DNA of 47,587 bases from Alphaproteobacteria bacterium (lineage in GTDB: Bacteria; Pseudomonadota; Alphaproteobacteria; Sphingomonadales; Sphingomonadaceae), in NCBI GenBank assembly GCA_018819685.1, contig JAHJPT010000267.1, positions 1 through 47,587 of the forward strand, given 5' to 3'. Below, piece after piece: positions 32,934 to 41,723 of this stretch. Numbering within the stretch: position 1 is the first letter of the stretch; every line of letters starts with the position of its first letter. The translations under genes and the position numbers were made by a program. A model generated the notes under the pieces. It was not told the DNA's origin. It saw only the letters and a program-made list of their open reading frames with translations, and did not search any database.

Positions 32934-34066
32934 GCCGCTGCTCCGCCCGCCTCATCCGCCGCCGCTGCGATCACCGCGTCGGCGAGCTGTTCGGGCGGCA
33001 GCACTGCAGTGGCAATTCCGCTTTCGGTCACGCCGCGCGGCATGCCCCACACGGCGCAGCTTGCTTCGTCCTGCGCGAACACTGCTCCGCCGGCCCGCGC
33101 AACCGCCCCGGCTCCCTCGGTCCCGTCGCGGCCCATGCCGGACAGCAAGACCGCCGCGACATGACCGTCGAAGCAATCGGCCAGGCTTTCGAACATCGGG
33201 TCGACCGAGGGCATACAACCGCTGGTGGCGCGGTGATGCGCCAGGCCGGTGACCGTACCGGTGCCTGAGATGACACCCGGGTGGGCGCGTCGGACCACCA
33301 TATGTCCGTAGCCGGGAGCGATCACGATCCGACCCGGCTCGATGTTGGTTCCCTCGTCGGCGAGCATGGCCTGGCGGCGGGCAGCAGCTTCCACCTGGCG
33401 GGCGAAAACGGGCATGAAGCTCTCGGGCAAATGCTGAGTTATGAGGATCGGAAGGTCGAACTCTCGCGGCAGGCGATGCAGAAAGAGATTGAGCGCGTGG
33501 ATGCCGCCGGTCGAGGCGCCGATGGCCACGACATGGGGTACTTTGGTGCGGCGCCGCAGCGGGACCGCGGCTGGCTCGCTTCCGTCAGTCTCGGACTCTT
33601 GTGCCTGCCCCCCCAGAGCCCGAATCTTGGCGAGCAGCGCGTCGCGATACTGATCGTTGAACCCGCCGGGGCGCGGCTTGAGCATGGTGTCCGCAGCGCC
33701 CATCGACAGCGCGGTGAGCGTGTGTTCGGCTCCGTCCTGAGTCAGCGAGGACACGACCAGAACCTGCGCCTTCGCCGCTCGCTCGAGCAGTCTGGGCAGC
33801 GCCTCGATCCCGCCCATGCCGGGCATTTCGAGATCGAGCAAGATGACGTCGACATCGGTGGAGCGCAGCGCGAGCAGCGCCTTTTCGGCCGTGTCCGCAT
33901 CCGCGACCACGGCGAGATCGTCCTCGCGGCCTATCATCCGCGAGAACACCGTGCGTACGGTCAGCGAATCGTCGACGATCATGACGCGGATCGTATCCGC
34001 ATTCCTCGCGGGCGATCGCGGCGCCGCGGCTTGAGCAAAGCGTTCGGGACGAAGGACGGCGGCCAT
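32924..34066 (-). CDS. cheB: Chemotaxis protein-glutamate methylesterase CheB
   Basis: A 380-residue two-domain enzyme. The receiver domain (about 27-145) has VMIVDDS and the phospho-acceptor in ILLDLEMPGMGG. The C-terminal methylesterase carries the catalytic Ser of AIGASTGG, His of ITQHLPESF and Asp of LSGMGRDGTEGA. It removes methyl groups from receptors when phosphorylated by CheA. ATG 34066 is preferred; the upstream open frame overlaps cheY. GGAGCTC sits a few bases ahead of the start. Confidence 0.96.
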   Translation of the reverse strand: MAAVLRPERFAQAAAPRSPARNADTIRVMIVDDSLTVRTVFSRMIGREDDLAVVADADTAEKALLALRSTDVDVILLDLEMPGMGGIEALPRLLERAAKAQVLVVSSLTQDGAEHTLTALSMGAADTMLKPRPGGFNDQYRDALLAKIRALGGQAQESETDGSEPAAVPLRRRTKVPHVVAIGASTGGIHALNLFLHRLPREFDLPILITQHLPESFMPVFARQVEAAARRQAMLADEGTNIEPGRIVIAPGYGHMVVRRAHPGVISGTGTVTGLAHHRATSGCMPSVDPMFESLADCFDGHVAAVLLSGMGRDGTEGAGAVARAGGAVFAQDEASCAVWGMPRGVTESGIATAVLPPEQLADAVIAAAADEAGGAAAWV

Positions 34067-34080
34067 GAGAGAGCTCCGCC

Positions 34081-34446
34081 TCAAACCATGCCGACGAGCT
34101 GAAGCTTGATCTGCAGCGTTTCGTGATCGAAGGGCTTCATCACATATTCGTCCGCACCGGCGCTGATCGCCTCGCGGATATGTGCGACATCGTTTTCGGT
34201 TGTGCAGAACACGACCTTGGGTTTGTCGCCCCCTTCGCGCTGGCGCAGCTGAGTAATGAATTCGATCCCCGTCATGACCGGCATGTTCCAGTCGAGCAGG
34301 ACGACGTCGGGCATCGCTTCCTCGCATTTGTCGAGACCGAGCTTGCCGTTCTCCGCTTCATCGACAGCGAAGCCGAGGGTTTCCAATATGTGCCGGGAAA
34401 CCTTGCGGATCACCCGGGAGTCATCGACGACCAGACATTTCTTCAT
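34081..34446 (-). CDS. cheY: Chemotaxis response regulator CheY
   Basis: A 121-residue single-domain receiver: D8-D9 in CLVVDDSRVIRK, phospho-acceptor D52 in VVLLDWNMP, Thr in VVFCTTEND and Lys in YVMKPFD. All catalytic residues are present, so it should be phosphorylated by CheA and act at the motor switch. ATG 34446 follows 62 bases after cheW, and cheB starts 14 bases downstream. The upstream extension of the open frame is shadow sequence within cheW and cheA. Confidence 0.95.
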   Translation of the reverse strand: MKKCLVVDDSRVIRKVSRHILETLGFAVDEAENGKLGLDKCEEAMPDVVLLDWNMPVMTGIEFITQLRQREGGDKPKVVFCTTENDVAHIREAISAGADEYVMKPFDHETLQIKLQLVGMV

Positions 34447-34508
34447 TGCACGCGCCCTTCGGGTTTCTTTTGCGAATCGCACATATATCGGGACGGGTAA
34501 GGATTCAC

Positions 34509-34943
34509 TTAAACCGCCAGCGTCTGCTGCCCGGCGATGAGCTTCTCGATCGCCATCAGCAGAGTGGGGCCGGTCGCGGTCTCGACCATGCCGGTCGCCG
34601 CTTCGGCCCAAGCCTCGCCGAAGCCGCCAGGGACCGTCGCGGTTTCGCCCAGAGCTTCGACGACGTCGAATGCCTGGTCGACCACCAGCGCATAGGAATG
34701 GCCTTGGTGATCGACCACCGCGGCACGGCTGCCGACCGGGTCGCCCAAGCCAGGGAAGCCGAGCGCCACCCGGCAGTCGATCACGGTCAGCGCCTGACTG
34801 CGCAGCGCGGTGATCCCGGCGATGTGCGGTGCGGTGCGTGGGATCGGAGTGATCCGCTCGATCTCGATCACCGAGCGCACTTCCACTGCGGGAAAGGCGA
34901 CCCGCCGTTCGGCGATCAGGCACATGAGCAGGGCCTGGGTCAC
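34509..34943 (-). CDS. cheW: Chemotaxis coupling protein CheW
   Basis: A 144-residue CheW-fold protein that links receptors to CheA. The family core is visible: RRVAFPAVEVRSVIEIERITPIP, GITALRSQALTVIDCRVALGFP, and YALVVDQAFDVVEA. The start is taken at GTG 34943 because it overlaps the cheA stop (GTGA) in the pattern of this operon; an internal ATG seven codons later is possible. The C-terminus is close to normal length. Confidence 0.93.
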   Translation of the reverse strand: MTQALLMCLIAERRVAFPAVEVRSVIEIERITPIPRTAPHIAGITALRSQALTVIDCRVALGFPGLGDPVGSRAAVVDHQGHSYALVVDQAFDVVEALGETATVPGGFGEAWAEAATGMVETATGPTLLMAIEKLIAGQQTLAV

Positions 34944-37057
34944 AGCGCGTTGACCTTGTGGGCAGTGGCCGGTTCGACGCACACGGGGTTGCCGTGCGCG
35001 GCGAACAGTCGGTGGACGTCGAGGACCGGGACCGGTCGTCCGCTGAGCAGCGCCACGCCCGCATACCGCGGGTCGCCGCCATCGGCATGCAAGTCCTGGT
35101 CGATCTCGGCGGCGTCGAGCACTTCGGCGACGATCATAGCGATCTCGCTTTCGCCGTCGGAAAGCCGCAAGAGACGACAGCGCCCCTCGGGGAGCGCGCC
35201 GCTGTCGTGACCTACCAGAGCGAAGAGCCGGTCTTCGATCACCACTTGGGCCCTTGCGCCCTCGAGATCGATCGCCTCGCGCTCGACGGTGTCGATCCGT
35301 TGCACCAGATCCAGCCGAACGGCGCGGCGGCGCTGGTCGAGTCCGGTGAACAGCATCACCGGAACTCTGGGCTTGTCGGGTTCTGCGCTTGCTTCCTCGA
35401 CCAGGGATTCCGGTCCGGCGCGCAAATCGTCCAGCATCCCGCAATCGCTCGCGATGTTCGGCACGTCGAGCAGCATCATCGGGCGCCCGTCGTCGAGCAG
35501 GGTGGTCCCGGCGTAGATTCCGGTGTCCATGATCGCCGGCGGGATGGGTTTGACCACCACATCCTCGTGATCGTGGACCCGATCCACTGCGAGCGCGAAA
35601 ATCTCGTCTGTGGCGAGGCGGATCAGGACTAGCGTCGTGTCCCGCCAGGGGACGGGCTGTGCCTCGCTCCCGGCCAGCACATGCGCGAGTGCAATGCATG
35701 GCACCCGCCGCTGGCGGAAAGTCATCAATTGACGCTCGCCGGCACGCGCGAGTTCGACGTCGCGCGATCGGGCAAAGACGATTTCCTCGATGTAGGACCG
35801 GGGGAGCGCATAGAGCTGACCGTGCGATTCCACGGTTAGCGCAGGCATGATCGACAGAGTAAGCGGCAGCTGGAGGTAGAAGGTCGTGCCTTCGCCGGGC
35901 TGGCTGAAGACATCGATCGAGCCGCCGACCTTCTCGATATTGGCGCGCACGACATCCATGCCCACGCCGCGTCCGGAGACCGAACTCACGGCATCGGCGG
36001 TGGAGAGGCCGGGTTCGAAGATCAACAAGCGCTTCTTACGCTCGTCCATACGCTCGAGCTCGGCGCGGGTATAGACTCCCGCCGCCGCCGCCTTGGCCTC
36101 CAGCCGCGCGATATCGATCCCGCGGCCGTCGTCGGAGATCGCCAGCGAGATGCGGTTGCCCGACTGGCGGGCGACAAATTTGAGCAGGCCGGCGTCGCGC
36201 TTGCCCGTTGCGCGGCGCTTGTCCGGCGGTTCGATCCCGTGGTCGATCGCATTGCGGATTATGTGGGTGAGCGGGTCGCGCACCATTTCGAGCATCTCGC
36301 GGTCGAGTTCGACATCTCCGCCTTCGAATTCGACTGCCACCTCCTTGCCGAGCTCGTGGGCGAGATCGCGCACAAGGCGTGGAAGCGAGCCGAACAGATG
36401 TTCGAGCCGCTGCATCCGCATCCGCGTGGTTGCGCTGCGAACATCGGCGAGGATCGCGGACAGCCGCTCGAAGGGACCGTCGATGGTCGGTTGTTCGCCG
36501 GCCTCCCGCAGACGCCTTGCCAGATCGTTGCGCGCCAGGACCATGTCCGACACGCCTTTCATTACCTCGTCGAGGAGATCGACGGGGAGGCGGATCGAGC
36601 GTTGGACGGGGGCAGTCCGGGCATTCCGGGGGGCGTTCTCATCGTCGCGCAGCGCGACCGGGCAAGCCTCTTCAGCGTCGGTGCTGGCGGCCCCCGGCTC
36701 CAACGCCGCGATGAGCGCATCGTCGCCGCCGACGGGGTATTCTTCACCGGCTTCGATCGCGTCGTTCATCTGACCGATGCGATCCATGATCGCGAGCACG
36801 GCCGAAACCAGCGCCCGATCGGGTGCGCGCCGTCCCGCGCGGCATTCGGCGAGCGCATCTTCTGCCGCGTGACTCAGTCGCTCGAGACGCGGGAAATCGA
36901 AGAAACCGCAATTGCCTTTGACGGTGTGGACGAAGCGGAAAATCGTGTCGAGCCGCGCCTTGTCCGACGGATCGGCTTCCCAGGCGACGATTTCTTCGCT
37001 GCTCGCATCGAGCATTTCGCGGGTTTCGGCGACGAAATCCGCCAGCAGATCATCCAT
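34940..37057 (-). CDS. cheA: Chemotaxis histidine kinase CheA, no P2 domain, two CheW-like domains
   Basis: A 705-residue kinase. P1/HPt has the phosphorylated H44 in VHTVKGNCGF. A linker of about 45 residues (105-150) replaces the usual CheY-binding P2 domain. P3 dimerisation helices span 154-215. P4 has the N-box LTHIIRNAIDHGIEPP (263-278), DDGRGID (309-315) and GRGVGMDVV (362-370). A CheW-like P5 occupies about 400-540 and a second, more divergent CheW-like domain about 560-695 with RCRLLRLSDGESEIAMIVAEV and VALLSGRPVPVLDVHRLF. It is the first gene of the che operon and passes phosphate to CheY and CheB. Confidence 0.95.
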   Translation of the reverse strand: MDDLLADFVAETREMLDASSEEIVAWEADPSDKARLDTIFRFVHTVKGNCGFFDFPRLERLSHAAEDALAECRAGRRAPDRALVSAVLAIMDRIGQMNDAIEAGEEYPVGGDDALIAALEPGAASTDAEEACPVALRDDENAPRNARTAPVQRSIRLPVDLLDEVMKGVSDMVLARNDLARRLREAGEQPTIDGPFERLSAILADVRSATTRMRMQRLEHLFGSLPRLVRDLAHELGKEVAVEFEGGDVELDREMLEMVRDPLTHIIRNAIDHGIEPPDKRRATGKRDAGLLKFVARQSGNRISLAISDDGRGIDIARLEAKAAAAGVYTRAELERMDERKKRLLIFEPGLSTADAVSSVSGRGVGMDVVRANIEKVGGSIDVFSQPGEGTTFYLQLPLTLSIMPALTVESHGQLYALPRSYIEEIVFARSRDVELARAGERQLMTFRQRRVPCIALAHVLAGSEAQPVPWRDTTLVLIRLATDEIFALAVDRVHDHEDVVVKPIPPAIMDTGIYAGTTLLDDGRPMMLLDVPNIASDCGMLDDLRAGPESLVEEASAEPDKPRVPVMLFTGLDQRRRAVRLDLVQRIDTVEREAIDLEGARAQVVIEDRLFALVGHDSGALPEGRCRLLRLSDGESEIAMIVAEVLDAAEIDQDLHADGGDPRYAGVALLSGRPVPVLDVHRLFAAHGNPVCVEPATAHKVNAL

Positions 37058-37120
37058 TTCGTCACCACCCCTTCGCGTATCGGAGCAGCTATGCCGCAGG
37101 ATGGTTAAGAATCGGTAAGG

Positions 37121-38464
37121 TCAGGCATGTGGTTTATCGCGCAAGATCCGCCACACGATCAGCGCCGCCAGTGCGCCGCCCGCCAAGTTGGCGACCAGTT
37201 CCGCCGCGTAGATCGCCTCGGCACCCCAATTGTCGCGCAGCAGCCAGGCGAAGGGCAGCATGACCAGGAAGACGCGTGCGGCGCTCTGGAGCAGTGCGAG
37301 CGGGGCGCGATCGACGGCGTTGAGCACGCCGTTCCCCGTGATCAGCAGGCCGAAGCCGGCATAGCCCCAGACGGCGATCGCGAGATAGGAGGCGAATTGT
37401 TCGATCACCGCCGGCTCGCCGCTGAACAGGCTGGCGAACCGCTCGCCGAAAGCGAACAGCAGCACCGCGACCGCCAGTCCGTAGAGAAGACAGAAGCCGC
37501 CCGCATAGGCGACCGCGCCGCGCGCCCGGCGAGGCAGGCCGGCGCCCCAGTTCTGGCCCACGATCGCCCCGATAGAACCCGAGAGCGCCAGCAGGGGGAC
37601 CAGGGCGAAGCTCTGCAGTCGGCCCGCCGCGCCGAATCCCGCAACCGCCGCTTGCCCTTCGACGGCCACCATCGCGGTGAGGACCGAAAGGCCGATCGGA
37701 TTGATCGAATTCGAGAAACTCGCCGGTCCCGCCACCCGCAGGATCGCGGTCAGCGGCTCGATTACCGCGCTGTGGCGGATCATCATCGGCTTGAACGGCA
37801 GCGCGGTGCTCCGGATCAGCCACAGACCCAGCAGGATGGCGATGCCCCATCCCGAAAGCGTCGCATAGGCCGCGCCGACGATGCCGAACCCCTCGAATCC
37901 GAACGCGCCGGTGATCAGGATCGGGTCGAGCACCCAATTGGCGGCGGCATAGCAGATCGAGATATAGCTGGTCTTGCGCGCCTCGCCCTGTCCGCGCAGC
38001 ACGCCGTTGAACCCCATGATCGTCATCAGCAGCGGGAAGCCCAGCGCGAAGGGCTGCATATAGGCGCGGATGAAGGGCCGGGTCTGGTCGTCGGCATTCA
38101 TCAGCGTGAACAGCGGATCGAGCAATGCGTAGAGCGCGAGCCCCATGAGGATGCCCAAACTCACCGCGAATACGATGCCGAGATTTGCGCGCCGGGCGGC
38201 CATGGCGCTGTCGCCGCTGCCCAGCGCCCTTGCGACCACCGAATTGATCCCGACCATCACGCCCACGCCCATGCTGGTGAGCGCCACGCTGATGGGAAAG
38301 ATGAAGGCGATCGCCGCGAGTTCGGTGCTGCCCAGCTGGCCGATGAAATAGGCGTCGACCAGTCCGATCGACATAATGGCTGCAACCCCGATGATCATCG
38401 GGGTCGTCTGCGTCACGAGATGGCCGCGGATGCCCCCGCGCGTCAGTTTGGCCGTGTCGCTCAT
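37121..38464 (-). CDS. MATE family multidrug/cation efflux transporter
   Basis: A 447-residue protein with twelve hydrophobic segments in two similar halves. The N-terminal GGIRGHLVTQTTPMIIGVAAIMSIGLVDAYFIGQLG pattern is the MatE family start, and GAAGRLQSFALVPLLALSGSIGAIVGQNWGAG is the matching motif of the second half. It would export drugs or metabolites with Na+ or H+ coupling; substrate not predictable. It lies 63 bases downstream of, but on the same strand as, the cheA start region (upstream in transcription) and is divergent from the 2Fe-2S protein. Confidence 0.93.
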   Translation of the reverse strand: MSDTAKLTRGGIRGHLVTQTTPMIIGVAAIMSIGLVDAYFIGQLGSTELAAIAFIFPISVALTSMGVGVMVGINSVVARALGSGDSAMAARRANLGIVFAVSLGILMGLALYALLDPLFTLMNADDQTRPFIRAYMQPFALGFPLLMTIMGFNGVLRGQGEARKTSYISICYAAANWVLDPILITGAFGFEGFGIVGAAYATLSGWGIAILLGLWLIRSTALPFKPMMIRHSAVIEPLTAILRVAGPASFSNSINPIGLSVLTAMVAVEGQAAVAGFGAAGRLQSFALVPLLALSGSIGAIVGQNWGAGLPRRARGAVAYAGGFCLLYGLAVAVLLFAFGERFASLFSGEPAVIEQFASYLAIAVWGYAGFGLLITGNGVLNAVDRAPLALLQSAARVFLVMLPFAWLLRDNWGAEAIYAAELVANLAGGALAALIVWRILRDKPHA

Positions 38465-38610
38465 CGCTGCGAGCCCCTATAGCGGGCGGGATGGCTTGGG
38501 AAGCGCGGCTTGCCGCTCGGCGGCGATCCGTGCGATGGAGTCGTCACCTTGCGCTCCATTCCCGACCCCCAATTATCCGCCTCCAATTACCCGTCCGAGG
38601 AGACCGCGAT

Positions 38611-39159
38611 TTGCCCCGCATGACCGTCAACGGAAGGCCGGTCGAATATCTGATGGAGCCGGACACGCCGCTGCTCTGGGCGCTGCGCGACGCCTCCAAT
38701 CTCACCGGCACGAAATACGGCTGCGGGGTCGGCGATTGCGGTGCCTGCATGGTCCATGTCGATGGCGAGGCGCTGCGCAGCTGCCTGATCACCATCGCCG
38801 AGGCCGAAGGCCGCTTCGTCACCACCATCGAAGGGCTGTCGCGCGACCGGTCGCACCCGGTGCAACAGGCGCTGGTCGCCGAACAGGCGATCCAGTGCGG
38901 GTTCTGCACGCCGGGCATCGCCATGGCGGCGAGCGCGCTGCTGGAGCGCAATTCCGCTCCGAGCGAGGCGGAGATCGTCGCGGCGATCCCCAATCTGTGC
39001 CGCTGCGGTGTCTATCCCCGCCTGATCAGGGCCATCGAGCGGGCGGGCAGGGTCGCGCGGCGAGAGGAGACGATCAGCGCTGCGCCGGCACCCGGCATCA
39101 GCGCCGAAGACGCGGCGCGCCGGGTGCCCGCAATAACCCCGCCGACCGACGCGGAATGA
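38611..39159 (+). CDS. Orphan 2Fe-2S small subunit of an aldehyde/isoquinoline-type molybdenum dehydrogenase
   Basis: A 182-residue protein with two iron-sulphur motifs of the xanthine oxidase family small subunit: a plant-ferredoxin type (KYGCGVGDCGAC, then C in LRSCL) and an all-helical type (QCGFCTPGIAM, then LCRCGVYPRL). The C-terminal 35 residues are an unconserved Ala/Pro-rich tail. It passes electrons from a molybdopterin large subunit, but no large subunit lies nearby. TTG 38611 is chosen because GAGGAG lies eight bases upstream; ATG 38620 is the alternative. It is divergent from the MATE gene. Confidence 0.88.
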   Translation: MPRMTVNGRPVEYLMEPDTPLLWALRDASNLTGTKYGCGVGDCGACMVHVDGEALRSCLITIAEAEGRFVTTIEGLSRDRSHPVQQALVAEQAIQCGFCTPGIAMAASALLERNSAPSEAEIVAAIPNLCRCGVYPRLIRAIERAGRVARREETISAAPAPGISAEDAARRVPAITPPTDAE

Positions 39160-39244
39160 TCCGCGCGAGTGCTGGTATCGGCCCATTTGTGCCGCCGACG
39201 CATTCGGCTAAGCCGCCCGGCGCAACCCACAGGAGACCGAACCG

Positions 39245-39589
39245 ATGAAGGCGACGATCTGGCACAATCCGAAATGCGGCACTTCGCGCAAGACGCTGGC
39301 GATTCTCGAGAATCTCTCCACGGTCGAGCTGACCGTGGTCGAATATCTCAAGCATCCTCCGAGCCGCGCCACGCTCGAAAAGCTCTATGAGGATGCCGGG
39401 ATCGCGCCGCAGGACGGCTTGCGACTGCGCGGTACCGATGCCCGGGAGCGCGGCCTGCCTGAGGCGGACGCCGCAACCGTGCTCGATGCGATGGCGGCGG
39501 ACCCGGCCTTGATCGAACGTCCGCTGGTCGAGACCGAGAAGGGCGTGCGGCTGTGCCGTCCGCAGGACAAGGTGCTCGAAATCCTCTAG
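39245..39589 (+). CDS. arsC: Arsenate reductase family protein (ArsC, glutaredoxin-dependent type)
   Basis: A 114-residue thioredoxin-fold protein with the catalytic HNPKCGTSRKTL motif (C11, R15), TVVEYLKHPPSRATLEKL, and the closing ERPLVETEKGVRLCRPQDKVLEIL where the usual RP-x-V and Arg residues sit. Such enzymes reduce arsenate using glutathione/glutaredoxin; some relatives (Spx/YffB-like) have other roles. No arsR or arsB is nearby, so arsenic resistance is not established. CAGGAGA gives the ribosome site. Confidence 0.88.
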   Translation: MKATIWHNPKCGTSRKTLAILENLSTVELTVVEYLKHPPSRATLEKLYEDAGIAPQDGLRLRGTDARERGLPEADAATVLDAMAADPALIERPLVETEKGVRLCRPQDKVLEIL

Positions 39590-39612
39590 CTGCGATCCCC
39601 TAGCCGCGATCC
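39586..39612. repeat. Tandem 13/14-base direct repeat at the arsC / MFS convergent junction
   Basis: CTAGCTGCGATCC (39586-39598) is repeated as CTAGCCGCGATCC (39600-39612), 12 of 13 identical and 14 bases apart. The first copy carries the arsC stop (TAG) and the second carries the complement of the MFS stop. It looks like a small tandem duplication that separates two convergent genes by only ten bases. Confidence 0.75.
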
Positions 39613-40982
39613 TGAGTCAGGGTCTCGTCGGCCTGCAGCGTGCGCCAGCCGATCAGGAACACCACCAGGCAGAGCAGCAGGATGAGCCCGAAGCCAAGCC
39701 AGTCGGAGCGGTTGTAGAGAAACACGCCGAGCGCGGGCGCGTAGATGAAGCTCGCTCCCGCTACCGAGGCGGTAACCCCGCCGGCACGCCCCTGTTCGGC
39801 CCGGCTGACCGCCAGCGAAGTGCCTGCCGTGGTGCCGGGGCGGAACAGGCCGAACCCCAGCGAGGCGATGGCATAGCCGAGCGCAATGGTGTGCAGATCC
39901 TGCGCCCCGCCGAGCAGCGCGGTACCCAGTCCGGCGACCGCGATGCCCCACAACGAGGCGGCGCGCGGCCCCAGATGGAGGCGCGGGATCAGGCCCCACT
40001 GGGCCAGCAGCGTCGCCAGCGCGCCGCTCATCAGCACCAGCCCGACCGGCCCCGTTCCTTCGGCCGGGGTGTCGCGCAGACCCAGCCGGTCCAGCACCAG
40101 AAAGCCCGAAATCCCCAGGATCATCGCCTGCGCGTGACCGCCGAGCAGACCGACAGCGACCCAGGGGCGCAGGCGGCTGTCCGTCCAGCGCAGCTTGCCC
40201 TCGGGGAGGCTTTCTTCGTCTTCTTCGTCCTGGCTGGCGACCGTCTCCGTCGAGGCGGCATCATGGCGGTGTCCCGCAGTCGAGCCGCCGGCATAGGGCG
40301 CATCATAGGCATTGCCTCGGGCCGGAAACTGGGGTTGATCGTTGGGCAGTCGCAACCGCAGCGTCACCAGCGCCACCATCCCGATCAGCGCGAAGATGAT
40401 GAAGGGTCCGGTCAGCCCGAGGAACGGCAGCACCATCAGCGGCGCCAGCGCCGGGCCGATCACCGTTCCCAGTCCGAAGCTCGAGGCGATCAGCGACAGC
40501 GCCTGCGTCCGCTGCGAACGCGGGGTCCGGCTCGCGACATAGGCCTGCACCGCGGGCGGTGCCGCGCTGCCGAAACCGCCGTAGAGGCTGCGCGCCGCCG
40601 CGAAGGCGATCAGCGCCCAGACCGCTGGCAATGCATTGGTGAGCCCGAGCCACAGCGCGAGGCCGCAAAGCCCCATCGAGACGATGAAGCCCGACAGTCC
40701 CAGCGCCATCATCGCCTTGCGGCCGCGCTGGTCGGAGCGGTCCGCCCAGATCGGGGCGCAGACCACCCACAGCAGCGCCGACCAGCTGTAGGCGAGGCTG
40801 ATCCACACATCGGCGACTCCCAGCGCGGTGCCGATCGAGGGCATCACCGATTGCATCGCGGTGTTGCCTGCCGCGGTGACCAGCATGACCGTGAACAGCA
40901 GCGCCATACGCTCGCGCGGGATCGCCTGCGCGAGCGCGGGGGCCGGAGGCATTTGCGGGAGGGAGGGGTCGCTTTCGGCCAT
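39600..40982 (-). CDS. Major facilitator superfamily transporter
   Basis: A 460-residue, twelve-helix transporter. The loop after TM2 has the MFS motif A variant (APIWADRSDQRGRKAMMALGL), and GLGTVIGPALAPL is the motif C-like stretch of TM5, pointing to the drug:H+ antiporter type. The central loop between helices 6 and 7 is unusually long, with His-rich and strongly acidic parts (SQDEEDEESLPEG). Substrate unknown. It converges on arsC and diverges from the PmtA-like gene across 99 bases. Confidence 0.9.
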   Translation of the reverse strand: MAESDPSLPQMPPAPALAQAIPRERMALLFTVMLVTAAGNTAMQSVMPSIGTALGVADVWISLAYSWSALLWVVCAPIWADRSDQRGRKAMMALGLSGFIVSMGLCGLALWLGLTNALPAVWALIAFAAARSLYGGFGSAAPPAVQAYVASRTPRSQRTQALSLIASSFGLGTVIGPALAPLMVLPFLGLTGPFIIFALIGMVALVTLRLRLPNDQPQFPARGNAYDAPYAGGSTAGHRHDAASTETVASQDEEDEESLPEGKLRWTDSRLRPWVAVGLLGGHAQAMILGISGFLVLDRLGLRDTPAEGTGPVGLVLMSGALATLLAQWGLIPRLHLGPRAASLWGIAVAGLGTALLGGAQDLHTIALGYAIASLGFGLFRPGTTAGTSLAVSRAEQGRAGGVTASVAGASFIYAPALGVFLYNRSDWLGFGLILLLCLVVFLIGWRTLQADETLTQDRG

Positions 40983-41081
40983 GCCGCTTCCGCGCTAGGC
41001 CCGCCCTCGACGGGTTGCAATGCTCCAACGAAGCTGTAACCCGTCCAGCCTCGTGGGTCGTGGACCACAAACAAGGGTCGA

Positions 41082-41720
41082 ATGGTGAACGATTATCAAG
41101 GCACAAGAGCGCTAGATCGCAACGATCTGAAGGCGCGGACCGGACGATTGTTTGGCCAATGGGGCGTATTCTTCCGGGGTTTTCTGGAACATCCCAAAAT
41201 GGTCGGTTCGATCATCCCCTCGTCGCGGTTCACGATCGAGAAGATGCTGGCACCGGTCGAATGGGACGATTGCAAGCTGTTCGTCGAATATGGACCGGGT
41301 GTCGGGACCTTCTGCCAGCCGGTGCTCGACCGGCTGCGTCGCGACGGCACGCTGATCGTGATCGACACGAACCCGCTCTATATCGACTATCTGCGCAAGA
41401 CCATCACCGACAGCCGCTTCCACGCGGTGCTGGGTTCGGCCGCCGAAGTGGAGGACATCGTCGCGAGACACGGCTTCGAGCAGGCCGATTACGTCCTGTC
41501 GGGCCTGCCGTTCTCGACGCTTCCCGATGGGGTTGCGCCGGCGATCGCCGAGGCCACGCACCGCGTGCTGCGACCGGGCGGAGCCTTCCTGGTCTATCAG
41601 TTCACGGCCCGCGCGCGCGACTACATGGCCCCCCATTTCAAGCGCATCGACGATGGGTTCGAATGGCTCAACGTGCTGCCTTGCAAGCTGTTCTGGGGCT
41701 GGAAGAGCGACGCGGACTAG
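41082..41720 (+). CDS. PmtA-like phospholipid N-methyltransferase
   Basis: A 212-residue class I methyltransferase. The N-terminal amphipathic part (FFRGFLEHPKMVGSIIPSSRFTIEKML) is typical of PmtA/phosphatidylethanolamine N-methyltransferases that bind membranes. VEYGPGVGTF is the S-adenosylmethionine site, LIVIDTNP the acidic strand and SGLPFSTLP the catalytic-loop motif. Likely converts phosphatidylethanolamine toward phosphatidylcholine or methylates another lipid; rRNA dimethylases are related but lack the membrane N-terminus. ATG 41082, with a GGGTCGA stretch upstream. Confidence 0.82.
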   Translation: MVNDYQGTRALDRNDLKARTGRLFGQWGVFFRGFLEHPKMVGSIIPSSRFTIEKMLAPVEWDDCKLFVEYGPGVGTFCQPVLDRLRRDGTLIVIDTNPLYIDYLRKTITDSRFHAVLGSAAEVEDIVARHGFEQADYVLSGLPFSTLPDGVAPAIAEATHRVLRPGGAFLVYQFTARARDYMAPHFKRIDDGFEWLNVLPCKLFWGWKSDAD

Positions 41721-41723
41721 GTC

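Noticed and set aside
37058-37120. FliA-like -10 (TCCGATAC) upstream of cheA
   Set aside because: No TAAA at the required distance upstream; the match is to a short motif expected by chance.
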